Source: Duganella sp.
GTDB taxonomy: Bacteria; Pseudomonadota; Gammaproteobacteria; Burkholderiales; Burkholderiaceae_D
Direction: 5' to 3'
DNA length: 64,000 nt
NCBI GenBank assembly: GCA_026225475.1
Contig: JAMFSU010000131.1
Coordinates: 19,123 to 83,122, forward strand
Shown here: piece by piece, positions 19,748-28,053 of the stretch
Numbering within the stretch: the stretch's first letter is position 1
Layout: the number at the start of each line of letters is the position of its first letter
Position numbers and translations under genes: made by a program
Notes under the pieces: model-generated
What the model was told of the DNA's origin: nothing
The model's input: the letters and a program-made list of their open reading frames with translations, nothing else
Database searches by the model: none

Positions 19748-22612
19748 ATGACACAGCTCTACGAGCAATACAATCTCAATTCCTACCTTTTTGGTGGAAA
19801 TGCACCGTACTTGGAAGAACTGTACGAGGCATACCTTAATAATCCCGGTTCTGTCCCTGATAATTGGCGCGCTTATTTCGATGCAGTGCAACATGTGCCT
19901 GCTGCCGATGGCTCTGATCGTCCTGACGTCGCGCATGCACCAGTAATTGCGTCGTTCGCAGAACGCGCCAAGCAAGGTCCGATTCGCACCGTGTCGGCGT
20001 CTGCCGATACTGAAATGGGCCGCAAGCGTGTCGCCGTGACTCAACTGATTGCCGGCTACCGTGACCTCGGTTCGCGTTTCGCCAATCTGGATCCGCTGCA
20101 ACGCCAGGAGCGTCCAAGCATTCCTGAGCTGGAGCCAAGCTTTTACGGCTTCTCCGACTCCGATATGGACATCGTGTTCAATATCAGCAACACCTATTTC
20201 GGACCACAGACAGCGTCCCTGCGCGATTTGTTGAATGCGCTGCGCGAGACCTACTGCCGCTCGATCGGTGTTGAATTCACTTATATCAGTGACCCCGCAG
20301 AAGTGCGCTGGATCGAAGAGCGCCTGGAACCAACGCGTGCGCTGCCAACCTTTTCTTCGGAAAAGAAAAAGCACATCCTTGATCGTCTGACCGCAGCTGA
20401 AGGCCTGGAGCGTTACCTCCATACTAAATACGTCGGTCAAAAGCGTTTCTCGCTGGAAGGCGGCGAAAGCTTCATTGCCTCGCTCGACGAAACTATCCAA
20501 CGCGCCGGTGAAAAAGGCGTGCAGGAAATCGTCATCGGCATGGCGCACCGGGGCCGTCTGAACGTACTGGTCAACACCTTGGGCAAGACGCCACAAGAAC
20601 TGTTTTCCGAGTTCGAAGGTCATCACGCTGACGACTTGCCAGAAGGTGACGTCAAGTATCACCAAGGTTTCTCGTCCGACATTTCCACCCCAGGCGGCCC
20701 GGTCCATCTGTCGCTGGCATTCAACCCGTCCCATCTGGAAATCGTCAACCCTGTGGTTGAAGGTTCGGTCAAGGCGCGTATGGAACGCCGTGGCGACAAG
20801 GACGGCTCGCAAGTGTTGCCGATTCTGGTGCACGGCGATGCCGCGTTTGCTGGCCAAGGCGTAGTCATGGAAACCTTGAATCTGGCGCAGACACGCGGCT
20901 ACGGTACCGGCGGTACTGTGCATATCGTGATCAACAACCAGATCGGCTTTACCACTTCCGATCCACGCGATTCGCGTTCGACACTGTATTGCTCGGACGT
21001 GGTCAAGATGATCGAAGCGCCTGTGTTGCACGTCAACGGCGATGACCCGGAAGCGGTCGTATTCGCGACGCAAATCGCGGTTGACTATCGCATGCAGTTC
21101 AAGAAGGACATCGTTGTCGACATCATCTGCTTCCGCAAGCTGGGTCACAATGAACAAGATACGCCAGCGCTGACGCAGCCGCTGATGTACAAGAAAATCG
21201 CCAAGCATCCTGGCACACGTAAGATGTATGCCGACAAGCTGGCTGCACAAGGCACCATTCCAGCCGAAGGTGGCGATGACATGGTCAAGGCTTTCCGCGC
21301 TGCGATGGATGCCGGTAAGCACACTGTTGATCCTGTCATTACCAACTTCAAGAGCAAGTACGCAGTTGACTGGATGCCGTTCTTGAATCGTAAGTGGACC
21401 GACGCTGCCGACACCGCAGTGCCGCTGGCTGAACTGAAACGTCTGGCGACTCGCATCACGACCATTCCAGAAGGCTTCAAGGCCCACGCACTGGTGGAAA
21501 AAGTCATCAATGACCGTGCTGCCATGGGGCGTGGCGATCTGAACCTGGACTGGGGTATGGGCGAACATCTGGCTTACGCTTCGCTGGTAGCATCCGGTTA
21601 TGCGGTTCGTCTGACCGGTCAAGATGCTGGCCGCGGTACTTTCGTGCATCGCCACGCAGTATTGCACGATCAAAATCGTGAACGTTGGGATGCTGGTACC
21701 TACATTCCGTTGCAAAACGTCGCAGAAAACCAATCAGTCTTCAATGTGATTGACTCGGTGTTATCGGAAGAAGCGGTGTTGGGCTTTGAATACGGTTATT
21801 CGACCGCAGAACCAAACACACTGACCATCTGGGAAGCCCAGTTCGGTGACTTCGCCAACGGTGCGCAAGTCGTCATGGATCAATTCATCAGCTCCGGCGA
21901 AGCCAAGTGGGGTCGCGCTTCGGGTCTGGTGCAAATGCTGCCACACGGTTACGAAGGCCAAGGCCCGGAACACTCGTCGGCACGCCTGGAACGTTATCTG
22001 CAACTGTGCGCAGACAACAATATGCAAGTGGTGCAGCCAACCACGGCAGCACAGATTTTCCACTTGCTGCGTCGTCAAATGATCCGGCTGTTCCGCAAGC
22101 CGCTGATCATCATGACGCCGAAGTCGCTGTTGCGTAACAAGGATGCTGGCTCACCGCTGTCCGACCTGGCCAAGGGTTCGTTCCAGACTGTCATTCCAGA
22201 AATGGACGACAAGCTTGACGCCAAGAAGGTCAAGCGCATCGTCGCTTGCTCGGGCAAGGTTTACTACGATCTGGTCAATGCTCGCAAGGAGCGTGCTCAG
22301 GCAGATACCGCCATCATCCGTGTGGAACAACTGTACCCATTCCCACATAAGGCATTTGCTGCTGCACTCAAGCAATTCCCGAACTTCCAGGAATTGGTCT
22401 GGGCGCAAGATGAGCCGCAAAACCAAGGTGCATGGCTGCAAATCCAGCACAACCTGTTTGAGAATCTGACTGATGGTCAAAAGCTGGCCTATGCCGGTCG
22501 TCCAGCCAGTGCATCGCCAGCAGTCGGTTACTACGACAAGCACTATGCACAACAAAAGGCGTTGATCGACACCGCGTTTTCCAAGCTCAAGGGCTTTGTC
22601 CTGACCAAGTAA
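19748..22612 (+). CDS. odhA: 2-oxoglutarate dehydrogenase E1 component
   Basis: 954 residues, typical for SucA/OdhA. The N-terminus MTQLYEQYNLNSYLFGGNA includes the E2-docking helix. The thiamine diphosphate region spans GMAHRGRLNVL, VHGDAAFAGQG and the GDDPEAVVFA / KLGHNEQD motifs. The C-terminal transketolase-like half ends near KGFVLTK. It decarboxylates 2-oxoglutarate and passes succinyl to the E2 lipoyl group. First gene of odhA-odhB, with lpdA following; translation is probably controlled by the structured leader. Confidence 0.97.
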   Translation: MTQLYEQYNLNSYLFGGNAPYLEELYEAYLNNPGSVPDNWRAYFDAVQHVPAADGSDRPDVAHAPVIASFAERAKQGPIRTVSASADTEMGRKRVAVTQLIAGYRDLGSRFANLDPLQRQERPSIPELEPSFYGFSDSDMDIVFNISNTYFGPQTASLRDLLNALRETYCRSIGVEFTYISDPAEVRWIEERLEPTRALPTFSSEKKKHILDRLTAAEGLERYLHTKYVGQKRFSLEGGESFIASLDETIQRAGEKGVQEIVIGMAHRGRLNVLVNTLGKTPQELFSEFEGHHADDLPEGDVKYHQGFSSDISTPGGPVHLSLAFNPSHLEIVNPVVEGSVKARMERRGDKDGSQVLPILVHGDAAFAGQGVVMETLNLAQTRGYGTGGTVHIVINNQIGFTTSDPRDSRSTLYCSDVVKMIEAPVLHVNGDDPEAVVFATQIAVDYRMQFKKDIVVDIICFRKLGHNEQDTPALTQPLMYKKIAKHPGTRKMYADKLAAQGTIPAEGGDDMVKAFRAAMDAGKHTVDPVITNFKSKYAVDWMPFLNRKWTDAADTAVPLAELKRLATRITTIPEGFKAHALVEKVINDRAAMGRGDLNLDWGMGEHLAYASLVASGYAVRLTGQDAGRGTFVHRHAVLHDQNRERWDAGTYIPLQNVAENQSVFNVIDSVLSEEAVLGFEYGYSTAEPNTLTIWEAQFGDFANGAQVVMDQFISSGEAKWGRASGLVQMLPHGYEGQGPEHSSARLERYLQLCADNNMQVVQPTTAAQIFHLLRRQMIRLFRKPLIIMTPKSLLRNKDAGSPLSDLAKGSFQTVIPEMDDKLDAKKVKRIVACSGKVYYDLVNARKERAQADTAIIRVEQLYPFPHKAFAAALKQFPNFQELVWAQDEPQNQGAWLQIQHNLFENLTDGQKLAYAGRPASASPAVGYYDKHYAQQKALIDTAFSKLKGFVLTK

Positions 22613-22623
22613 TCAGATCTGCA

Positions 22624-22653
22624 CAGCGCGCATCACGAGGGTGATGCGCGCTG
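22624..22653 (+). other. Intercistronic 13-bp perfect hairpin between odhA and odhB
   Basis: CAGCGCGCATCAC (22624-22636), loop GAGG, GTGATGCGCGCTG (22641-22653). No U tract follows, so it is not a standard terminator. It probably stabilises the odhA mRNA end or sets the odhA:odhB ratio. Confidence 0.8.
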
Positions 22654-22688
22654 ATGTTCAATGAATCACCCGAATCGGAGAGTTTCAA

Positions 22689-23936
22689 ATGGCACAAATC
22701 GAAGTAAAAGTCCCGCAATTATCAGAATCCGTTGCAGAAGCGACGCTGTTGCAATGGCATAAAAAAGTGGGTGAATCTGTAGCACGTGATGAAAACCTGA
22801 TCGACGTCGAAACCGACAAGGTTGTGTTGGAATTGCCTGCACCTGCGGAAGGTGTGATTGTTCAAATCATTCGGGCAGATGGCGCGACCGTGGTGGCTGG
22901 TGAAGTTATTGCGATCCTCGACACTGACGCTTCGGCTCAAGTGAGCCCGCTCGAAATCAAGGCCGTTCCTGCGCCACAAAATACCAATGAACCAACTCCA
23001 GTGGCAGCACCTGAGCTGGTTTCCAAGTCCGATGTTGCCATGCCTTCTGCTGCCAAGCTGCTGGCCGACAACAATATGTCGACTTCGCAAGTTGCTGGCA
23101 CAGGTAAAGATGGTCGCGTCACCAAGGGTGATGTGCTGGCCTCGCTGGCGACACCGAAGGCGGCTGCACCGGCTGTGGCCGCTGCCAAGCCAGCGCTGCA
23201 ACAAGTTGCTGCACCAGGCAAGCCAAGCCTGGAAAACCGTCCGGAAGAACGCGTGCCGATGAGCCGTCTGCGCGCCCGCGTGGCTGAGCGTCTGCTGCAA
23301 TCGCAAGCGACTAACGCGATTCTGACTACGTTCAACGAAGTCAACATGCAGCCTGTCATCGACCTGCGCAACAAGTACAAAGACAAGTTCGAGAAAGAGC
23401 ATGGCGTCAAGCTGGGTTTCATGTCTTTCTTCGTCAAGGCTGTGGTTGCTGCGCTGAAGAAGTATCCAATCGTCAATGCATCGGTTGATGGCAACGACAT
23501 CGTTTATCATGGTTACTTCGACGTCGGTGTGGCAGTCGGTTCACCACGCGGTCTGGTGGTGCCGGTACTGCGTGATGCCGATCAAATGTCGATTGCTGAG
23601 ATCGAAAAGAAGATTGGTGAGTTTGGTCAAAAAGCCAAGGACGGCAAGCTGTCGATCGAAGAAATGACCGGTGGTACTTTCACTGTGTCCAACGGTGGTA
23701 CCTTCGGTTCGATGCTGTCGACGCCGATCATCAACCCACCACAATCGGCAATTCTGGGCATTCACGCCACCAAGGATCGTGCTGTGGTGGAAAACGGTCA
23801 GATCGTCATCCGTCCGATGAATTACTTTGCGCTGTCTTACGATCACCGCATCATCGACGGCCGCGAAGCCGTGTTGAGCCTGGTGGCGATCAAGGATGCG
23901 CTGGAAGATCCAGCACGTCTGCTGCTCGACCTGTAA
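22689..23936 (+). CDS. odhB: Dihydrolipoyl succinyltransferase (2-oxoglutarate dehydrogenase E2)
   Basis: 415 residues. One lipoyl domain (1-77) with the lipoylated K44 in [15 protein letters not shown], an Ala/Pro linker, a peripheral-subunit-binding domain ([11 protein letters not shown] ... [11 protein letters not shown]), a second linker, then the catalytic domain with H386 and D390 in [12 protein letters not shown]. It transfers succinyl from lipoamide to CoA and forms the complex core. It starts 76 nt after odhA, past a perfect hairpin, and has a CGGAGAG ribosome site. Confidence 0.97.
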   Translation: MAQIEVKVPQLSESVAEATLLQWHKKVGESVARDENLIDVETDKVVLELPAPAEGVIVQIIRADGATVVAGEVIAILDTDASAQVSPLEIKAVPAPQNTNEPTPVAAPELVSKSDVAMPSAAKLLADNNMSTSQVAGTGKDGRVTKGDVLASLATPKAAAPAVAAAKPALQQVAAPGKPSLENRPEERVPMSRLRARVAERLLQSQATNAILTTFNEVNMQPVIDLRNKYKDKFEKEHGVKLGFMSFFVKAVVAALKKYPIVNASVDGNDIVYHGYFDVGVAVGSPRGLVVPVLRDADQMSIAEIEKKIGEFGQKAKDGKLSIEEMTGGTFTVSNGGTFGSMLSTPIINPPQSAILGIHATKDRAVVENGQIVIRPMNYFALSYDHRIIDGREAVLSLVAIKDALEDPARLLLDL

Positions 23937-23946
23937 AACGAATGAC

Positions 23947-24057
23947 CGTTGAGCAAGCTACTGCGCAACTCAATCTCGGTGCTGTGATGCTCACCGTACA
24001 ACAGTACGGCTGCGCTTCTCGCACCAACCTTGAACTGTTCGCTATGCTTGCTCAACG
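23947..24057. repeat. 111-bp imperfect palindrome between odhB and lpdA
   Basis: Outer arms CGTTGAGCAAGC (23947-23958) and GCTTGCTCAACG (24046-24057) are perfect. Apex CCGTAC-AACA-GTACGG (23994-24009) is perfect. The inner arms pair discontinuously. A 46-codon frame (23942-24082) spans it but lacks a ribosome site. It precedes the odhB terminator. Possibly a palindromic repeat element or processed RNA hairpin. Confidence 0.7.
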
Positions 24058-24075
24058 CTCGACAGAGTCGGCTAG

Positions 24076-24107
24076 GCGCTGAAGGCTTCGGTTTCAGCGC
24101 TTTTTTT
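24076..24107 (+). terminator. Terminator between odhB and lpdA
   Basis: GCGCTGAA (24076-24083) / TTCAGCGC (24093-24100) followed by seven T. It implies that part of lpdA expression comes from a separate promoter or read-through. Confidence 0.85.
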
Positions 24108-24154
24108 GTCTCCGCGGATCCAATGGTCCGCGTATAACGAATTAGGAATACAAC

Positions 24155-25582
24155 ATGAGCAAAAATTTTGACGTCGTCGTCATCGGCGGTGGCCCTGGTG
24201 GCTACATTGCAGCAATCCGTGCCGCCCAACTGGGCTTCAATACCGCATGTATCGATGAATGGAAAAACGAAAAGGGCGGTCCTGCTCCTGGCGGCACTTG
24301 CACCAACGTTGGTTGCATTCCTTCCAAGGCGCTGCTGCAATCGTCCGAGCACTATGAGCATGCCGGTCATGCCTTCGCCGAGCACGGTATCGAAGTCAAG
24401 GGCCTGGGCCTGAACCTGGCGCAAATGCTGGGTCGCAAGAACACCGTCGTGAAGCAAAACAATGACGGCATCCTGTACCTGTTCAAGAAGAACAAGGTTA
24501 CCTTCTTCCACGGTCGCGGCAGCTTCGTCAAAGGCGATGCCAGCGGTTATGAAATCAAGGTGGCGGGTGCTGCTGAAGAATCGATCACGGCCAAGCAAGT
24601 GATCATTGCAACGGGTTCCAACGCACGTGCTTTGCCTGGAACACCGTTCGACGAAGAACTGATTCTGTCGAACACCGGCGCTCTGGCGATCAATGAAGTG
24701 CCGAAGAAGCTGGGCGTGATCGGTGCTGGCGTGATTGGTCTGGAAATGGGTTCGGTCTGGCGTCGTCTGGGTGCGGAAGTGACTGTGCTGGAAGCGCTGC
24801 CGACTTTTCTCGGTGCTGTCGATGAACAGATCGCCAAAGAAGCACACAAGCTGCTGGCCAAGCAAGGTCTGATCATCAATCTGGGCGTCAAGATCGGCGA
24901 CATCAAGGCTGGCAAGAAGGACGTGTCGGTCGACTACACTGATGCCAAGGGCGTAGCGCAAAAGGCAGTCTTCGACAAGCTGATCATATCGATCGGCCGT
25001 ACGCCAAACACCACTGGCCTGAATGCTGAAGGCGTCGGCTTGAAGCTGGACGAACGCGGCTTCATCGCCGTTGACGGCGATTGCAAGACCAATTTGCCGA
25101 ACGTATGGGCAGTCGGTGACGTGGTGCGCGGTCCGATGCTGGCGCACAAGGCGGAAGAAGAAGGCGTTGCTGTGGCCGAGCGTATCGCTGGTCAACATGG
25201 TCACGTCAATTTCAACACTGTTCCTTGGGTCATCTACACTTCGCCGGAAATCGCTTGGGTCGGCAAGACCGAACAGCAATTGAAAGCTGACGGCGTGGCT
25301 TACAAGGCTGGTACATTCCCGTTCTTGGCGAACGGTCGTGCGCGCGCATTGGGTGATACATCGGGTATGGTCAAGTTCCTGGCCGATGCCAAGACCGATG
25401 AAATCCTGGGCGTGCATATTGTTGGCCCAGTGGCGTCGGAACTGATTTCTGAAGCTGTTGTTGCGATGGAATTCCGTGCTTCGGCCGAAGACATTGCGCG
25501 TATTTGCCACGCGCACCCATCGCTGTCCGAAGCCACCAAGGAAGCAGCATTGGCGGTTGACAAGCGAGCCTTGAATTTCTGA
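24155..25582 (+). CDS. lpdA: Dihydrolipoamide dehydrogenase (E3)
   Basis: 475 residues. FAD-binding [17 protein letters not shown], redox-active disulfide C49/C54 in [16 protein letters not shown]-binding [13 protein letters not shown], second FAD contact [20 protein letters not shown], and the C-terminal active-site base in CHAHPSLSE. It reoxidises dihydrolipoamide of the 2-oxoglutarate complex, and may also serve other 2-oxoacid dehydrogenases. The short insert KNEKGGPAP before the disulfide distinguishes it from E. coli Lpd. Separated from odhB by a palindrome and a terminator; its own terminator follows. Confidence 0.96.
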   Translation: MSKNFDVVVIGGGPGGYIAAIRAAQLGFNTACIDEWKNEKGGPAPGGTCTNVGCIPSKALLQSSEHYEHAGHAFAEHGIEVKGLGLNLAQMLGRKNTVVKQNNDGILYLFKKNKVTFFHGRGSFVKGDASGYEIKVAGAAEESITAKQVIIATGSNARALPGTPFDEELILSNTGALAINEVPKKLGVIGAGVIGLEMGSVWRRLGAEVTVLEALPTFLGAVDEQIAKEAHKLLAKQGLIINLGVKIGDIKAGKKDVSVDYTDAKGVAQKAVFDKLIISIGRTPNTTGLNAEGVGLKLDERGFIAVDGDCKTNLPNVWAVGDVVRGPMLAHKAEEEGVAVAERIAGQHGHVNFNTVPWVIYTSPEIAWVGKTEQQLKADGVAYKAGTFPFLANGRARALGDTSGMVKFLADAKTDEILGVHIVGPVASELISEAVVAMEFRASAEDIARICHAHPSLSEATKEAALAVDKRALNF

Positions 25583-25635
25583 TACACGCAGTTTGGCGGG
25601 CAGTTTGCCATTGCTGGTAAACTGTACGTCACGCG

Positions 25636-25668
25636 AATGGGCGAGCCTGGCTCGCCCATTTTGTTTTC
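25636..25668 (+). terminator. Terminator of lpdA
   Basis: Perfect 11-bp repeat AATGGGCGAGC (25636-25646) / GCTCGCCCATT (25650-25660) with CTG loop, followed by TTGTTTTC. Closes the TCA supercluster. Confidence 0.88.
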
Positions 25669-25722
25669 ACCAGCACTAGCATTTAGCTTCAACGCTGGCG
25701 CCATTGGAAAGTAAAGACAAGC

Positions 25723-26820
25723 ATGGATGTACGAGAATTCTATAACCACTCACTCGCGGAGCGCGGCTATTCCTCCGACGAGGCGCAGCAGCGCGCGATC
25801 GACCGTTTGCAGCGTGCCTATGAAGAATGGGTGGAATTCAAGTCGCAGCGCTCCAGTACCTTAAGGCGTCTGATCCACCGTCCCGATGTGCCGCGCGGCG
25901 TGTACATGTGGGGTGGTGTCGGCCGTGGCAAGTCGTTCCTGATGGACAGTTTTTTTTCGGTGGTGCCGCTGGTGCGCAAGACGCGTCTGCATTTCCACGA
26001 ATTCATGCGCGATGTGCATCGCCAGCTCGACCAGCTCAAGGGCATTGCCAATCCACTCGATGAAGTGGCGCGCCGGATTGCCAAGAAATACCGACTGATC
26101 TGTTTTGACGAATTCCACGTCTCTGACATCGCCGATGCGATGATCTTGTACAACCTGCTCAAGGGCTTGTTCGACAATGGCGTGTCGTTTGTGATGACCT
26201 CGAATTACCAGCCAGACACGCTGTATCCGGATGGTTTGCATCGCGATCGTATGATGCCGACCATCCAACTGCTCAATGAACGTCTGGATGTGATGAATAT
26301 CGATGCCGGCGTCGATTATCGCAAGCGTGCACTGGAGCAGGTCAAGATCTACCATACCCCGCTCAACGCCAGTACCGACCAGGCGCTGCGCGATGCTTTT
26401 GCGAGTGTGGCGGAAACTGCAGATGAAGACCCGCATGTGCATATCGAAGCACGAGAAATTCGCTCGTTACGTCGCGCCGGTACGGCGATCTGGTTTGATT
26501 TTGCCACCTTGTGCGGCGGTCCGCGTTCGCAAAATGATTATCTGGAACTGGCCAGCCGTTTCCAGACCGTGATCTTGTCGGGTATTCCCTGCATGTCGGT
26601 AGCTATGTCTTCAGAAGCGCGCCGCTTTACCTGGCTGATCGACGTATTTTATGATCACAAGGTAAAACTGATCATGTCCGCGGCGGTGGCGGCCGATGAA
26701 TTGTATACCGAGGGGATGCTGGCAAATGAGTTTCATCGCACAGTTTCACGTATCATTGAGATGCAGTCGCGTGAATACATGGACGCAGAACGCCGTCTGG
26801 TCGCCGACAAGCTCGATTGA
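25723..26820 (+). CDS. zapE: ZapE, AFG1-like cell-division ATPase
   Basis: 365 residues of the AFG1/LACE1 ATPase family. Walker A GGVGRGKSFLMD, Walker B ICFDEFHVSD, and a sensor region MTSNYQPDTLYPDGLHRDR. In E. coli ZapE associates with the FtsZ ring and is needed under stress. Basic N-terminal region YNHSLAERGYSSDEAQQRAI is typical. In betaproteobacteria it commonly follows the 2-oxoglutarate dehydrogenase genes, as here, despite the terminator between them. The following gene starts within 20 nt. Confidence 0.93.
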   Translation: MDVREFYNHSLAERGYSSDEAQQRAIDRLQRAYEEWVEFKSQRSSTLRRLIHRPDVPRGVYMWGGVGRGKSFLMDSFFSVVPLVRKTRLHFHEFMRDVHRQLDQLKGIANPLDEVARRIAKKYRLICFDEFHVSDIADAMILYNLLKGLFDNGVSFVMTSNYQPDTLYPDGLHRDRMMPTIQLLNERLDVMNIDAGVDYRKRALEQVKIYHTPLNASTDQALRDAFASVAETADEDPHVHIEAREIRSLRRAGTAIWFDFATLCGGPRSQNDYLELASRFQTVILSGIPCMSVAMSSEARRFTWLIDVFYDHKVKLIMSAAVAADELYTEGMLANEFHRTVSRIIEMQSREYMDAERRLVADKLD

Positions 26821-26836
26821 AATGGATAAGGTTTAC

Positions 26837-27601
26837 ATGCAATTACTTTTTGCTTCGAAAAAAACATTGGGACAAGTAGCGCTGCTGAGCGGCATCGCAC
26901 TGGGATTATTCACTGCTGCGCTGTCGGCACAAGCAGAGACGCAGACGACTGCGGATACGCCGTTTAATCAGCGTTACGAGCCGGATGCGATTCAGTCGAC
27001 CGAAGATGCTGATATGGCCTTGAACGCGGCCAACGAAGACCGTCGCATCCTCGCCGACCGCTATGTTGACGACCAGCGAGAGTGTTATAACAAGTTCTTT
27101 GTCTCCTCCTGCCTGGAAGACGCCAAAGAGCGCAATCGTGTGAGCATCAAGGCGATACGGGATGTGGAAGCGGCTGCTAATGCCTACAAGCGTCAGGCCA
27201 AGGCCGACGATCGCGACAAATCGTTGAGCGAGCAACATCTCAAGGATGAGCAGGATGCTAAACGGCGCGCCGCCGATCAGAAAAGCCGGATTGCTACCTC
27301 GGTACGTAAAAGCAAGGATGGTGCCGCCAAGCAACGTTCTGTGAGCGCCCGTGAAGCGCAGGCGGACGGTCATGCTGATGATCGCGTCAAGGCGCATCAG
27401 GCAAAGCTGCGCAGCGAACAGGCTGCAGAGGCGGCCAAGGCGCCACAACGCGCAGCCAATGAACAAGCTTACAAGGACAAGCAAAAATCGGCAGCTGCAC
27501 ATCGTCAGGATGTCGCGGCGAAAAAAGCAGCCAAGCAGCGCGAGTTGGCTGCCAAGCAACAGCAGATGCCAGCAGCCACCGACAGCGCGCCCGCCAAGTA
27601 A
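26837..27601 (+). CDS. Exported Lys/Ala-rich coiled-coil protein, unknown function
   Basis: 254 residues from the ATG at 26837, which has AAGG six nt upstream; another ATG at 26822 is possible. Signal peptide MQLLFASKKTLGQ...ALSAQA, cleaved near residue 33. The mature protein has a pair of cysteines in ECYNKFFVSSCLEDA that could form a disulfide, followed by about 150 residues of Ala, Lys, Arg, Gln and Glu predicted to form long helices or coiled coil. It begins 16 nt after zapE, so is probably co-transcribed. I do not recognise a named family. Periplasmic or surface-associated location is inferred. Confidence 0.75.
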   Translation: MQLLFASKKTLGQVALLSGIALGLFTAALSAQAETQTTADTPFNQRYEPDAIQSTEDADMALNAANEDRRILADRYVDDQRECYNKFFVSSCLEDAKERNRVSIKAIRDVEAAANAYKRQAKADDRDKSLSEQHLKDEQDAKRRAADQKSRIATSVRKSKDGAAKQRSVSAREAQADGHADDRVKAHQAKLRSEQAAEAAKAPQRAANEQAYKDKQKSAAAHRQDVAAKKAAKQRELAAKQQQMPAATDSAPAK

Positions 27602-27674
27602 GGTGCGCGTGGTCGTGGTCAGCAGTGATTGTTGGCCTGCGGCAGCTGGATTACACTGTCAACAGTAGGTTTTC

Positions 27675-27707
27675 GGTGGCGCTTGTGTGCCGCCACCCGC
27701 CATTTTT
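27675..27707 (+). terminator. Terminator after the zapE-coiled-coil unit
   Basis: GGTGGCG (27675-27681) / CGCCACC (27691-27697), then CGCCATTTTT. Moderate stem, five T. Confidence 0.55.
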
Positions 27708-27722
27708 GCAATAGAAGCCACT

Positions 27723-27929
27723 ATGACCATGACGCCTCGCGAGGATATACAGCGCCGTATTATCGAATTGGAAGTCGAGCATCGCGATCTCGATGCCGTC
27801 ATCGACTTGCTTGCGCAGGGCACGCGTCATGAGGAAATGCAATTGCGCAGGCTCAAAAAGCGCAAATTGCAGTTGAAAGATCACATTGTATTATTGAAAA
27901 TGCAACTGATGCCGGATATCTCCGCCTGA
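27723..27929 (+). CDS. YdcH/DUF465 family small protein
   Basis: 68 residues from the ATG at 27723 (MTMTPREDIQRRI...). The sequence ELEVEHRDLDAVIDLL ... LRRLKKRKLQLKDHI matches the DUF465 (YdcH) pattern of a short antiparallel helical hairpin in a cytosolic protein of unknown role. The second ATG (27729) is also usable. It stands between two unrelated genes and is too small for other features. Confidence 0.8.
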   Translation: MTMTPREDIQRRIIELEVEHRDLDAVIDLLAQGTRHEEMQLRRLKKRKLQLKDHIVLLKMQLMPDISA

Positions 27930-28053
27930 TTACTGCATATTCCTGGTGGCGTCCTGATGGACCTGGTTTGGGTTTCTCCTTTCATCATTTAGTCAATAGC
28001 AAGAGCGCGGACAGTAGTGGCTGGCGTTGTTTAACCCTTTACAGGCATAGTTA

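Noticed and set aside
19712..21733. 673-codon open frame antisense to odhA
   Set aside because: It mirrors a highly expressed gene with strong codon bias. The product is Gln/His/Arg-rich, with no domain or ribosome site.
23942..24082. 46-codon open frame after odhB
   Set aside because: No ribosome site, and its sequence is explained by the 111-bp palindrome; it ends in the terminator stem.
23843..25516. 557-codon open frame antisense to lpdA
   Set aside because: Shadow of lpdA codon bias; composition is not protein-like and it also crosses the palindrome and terminator.
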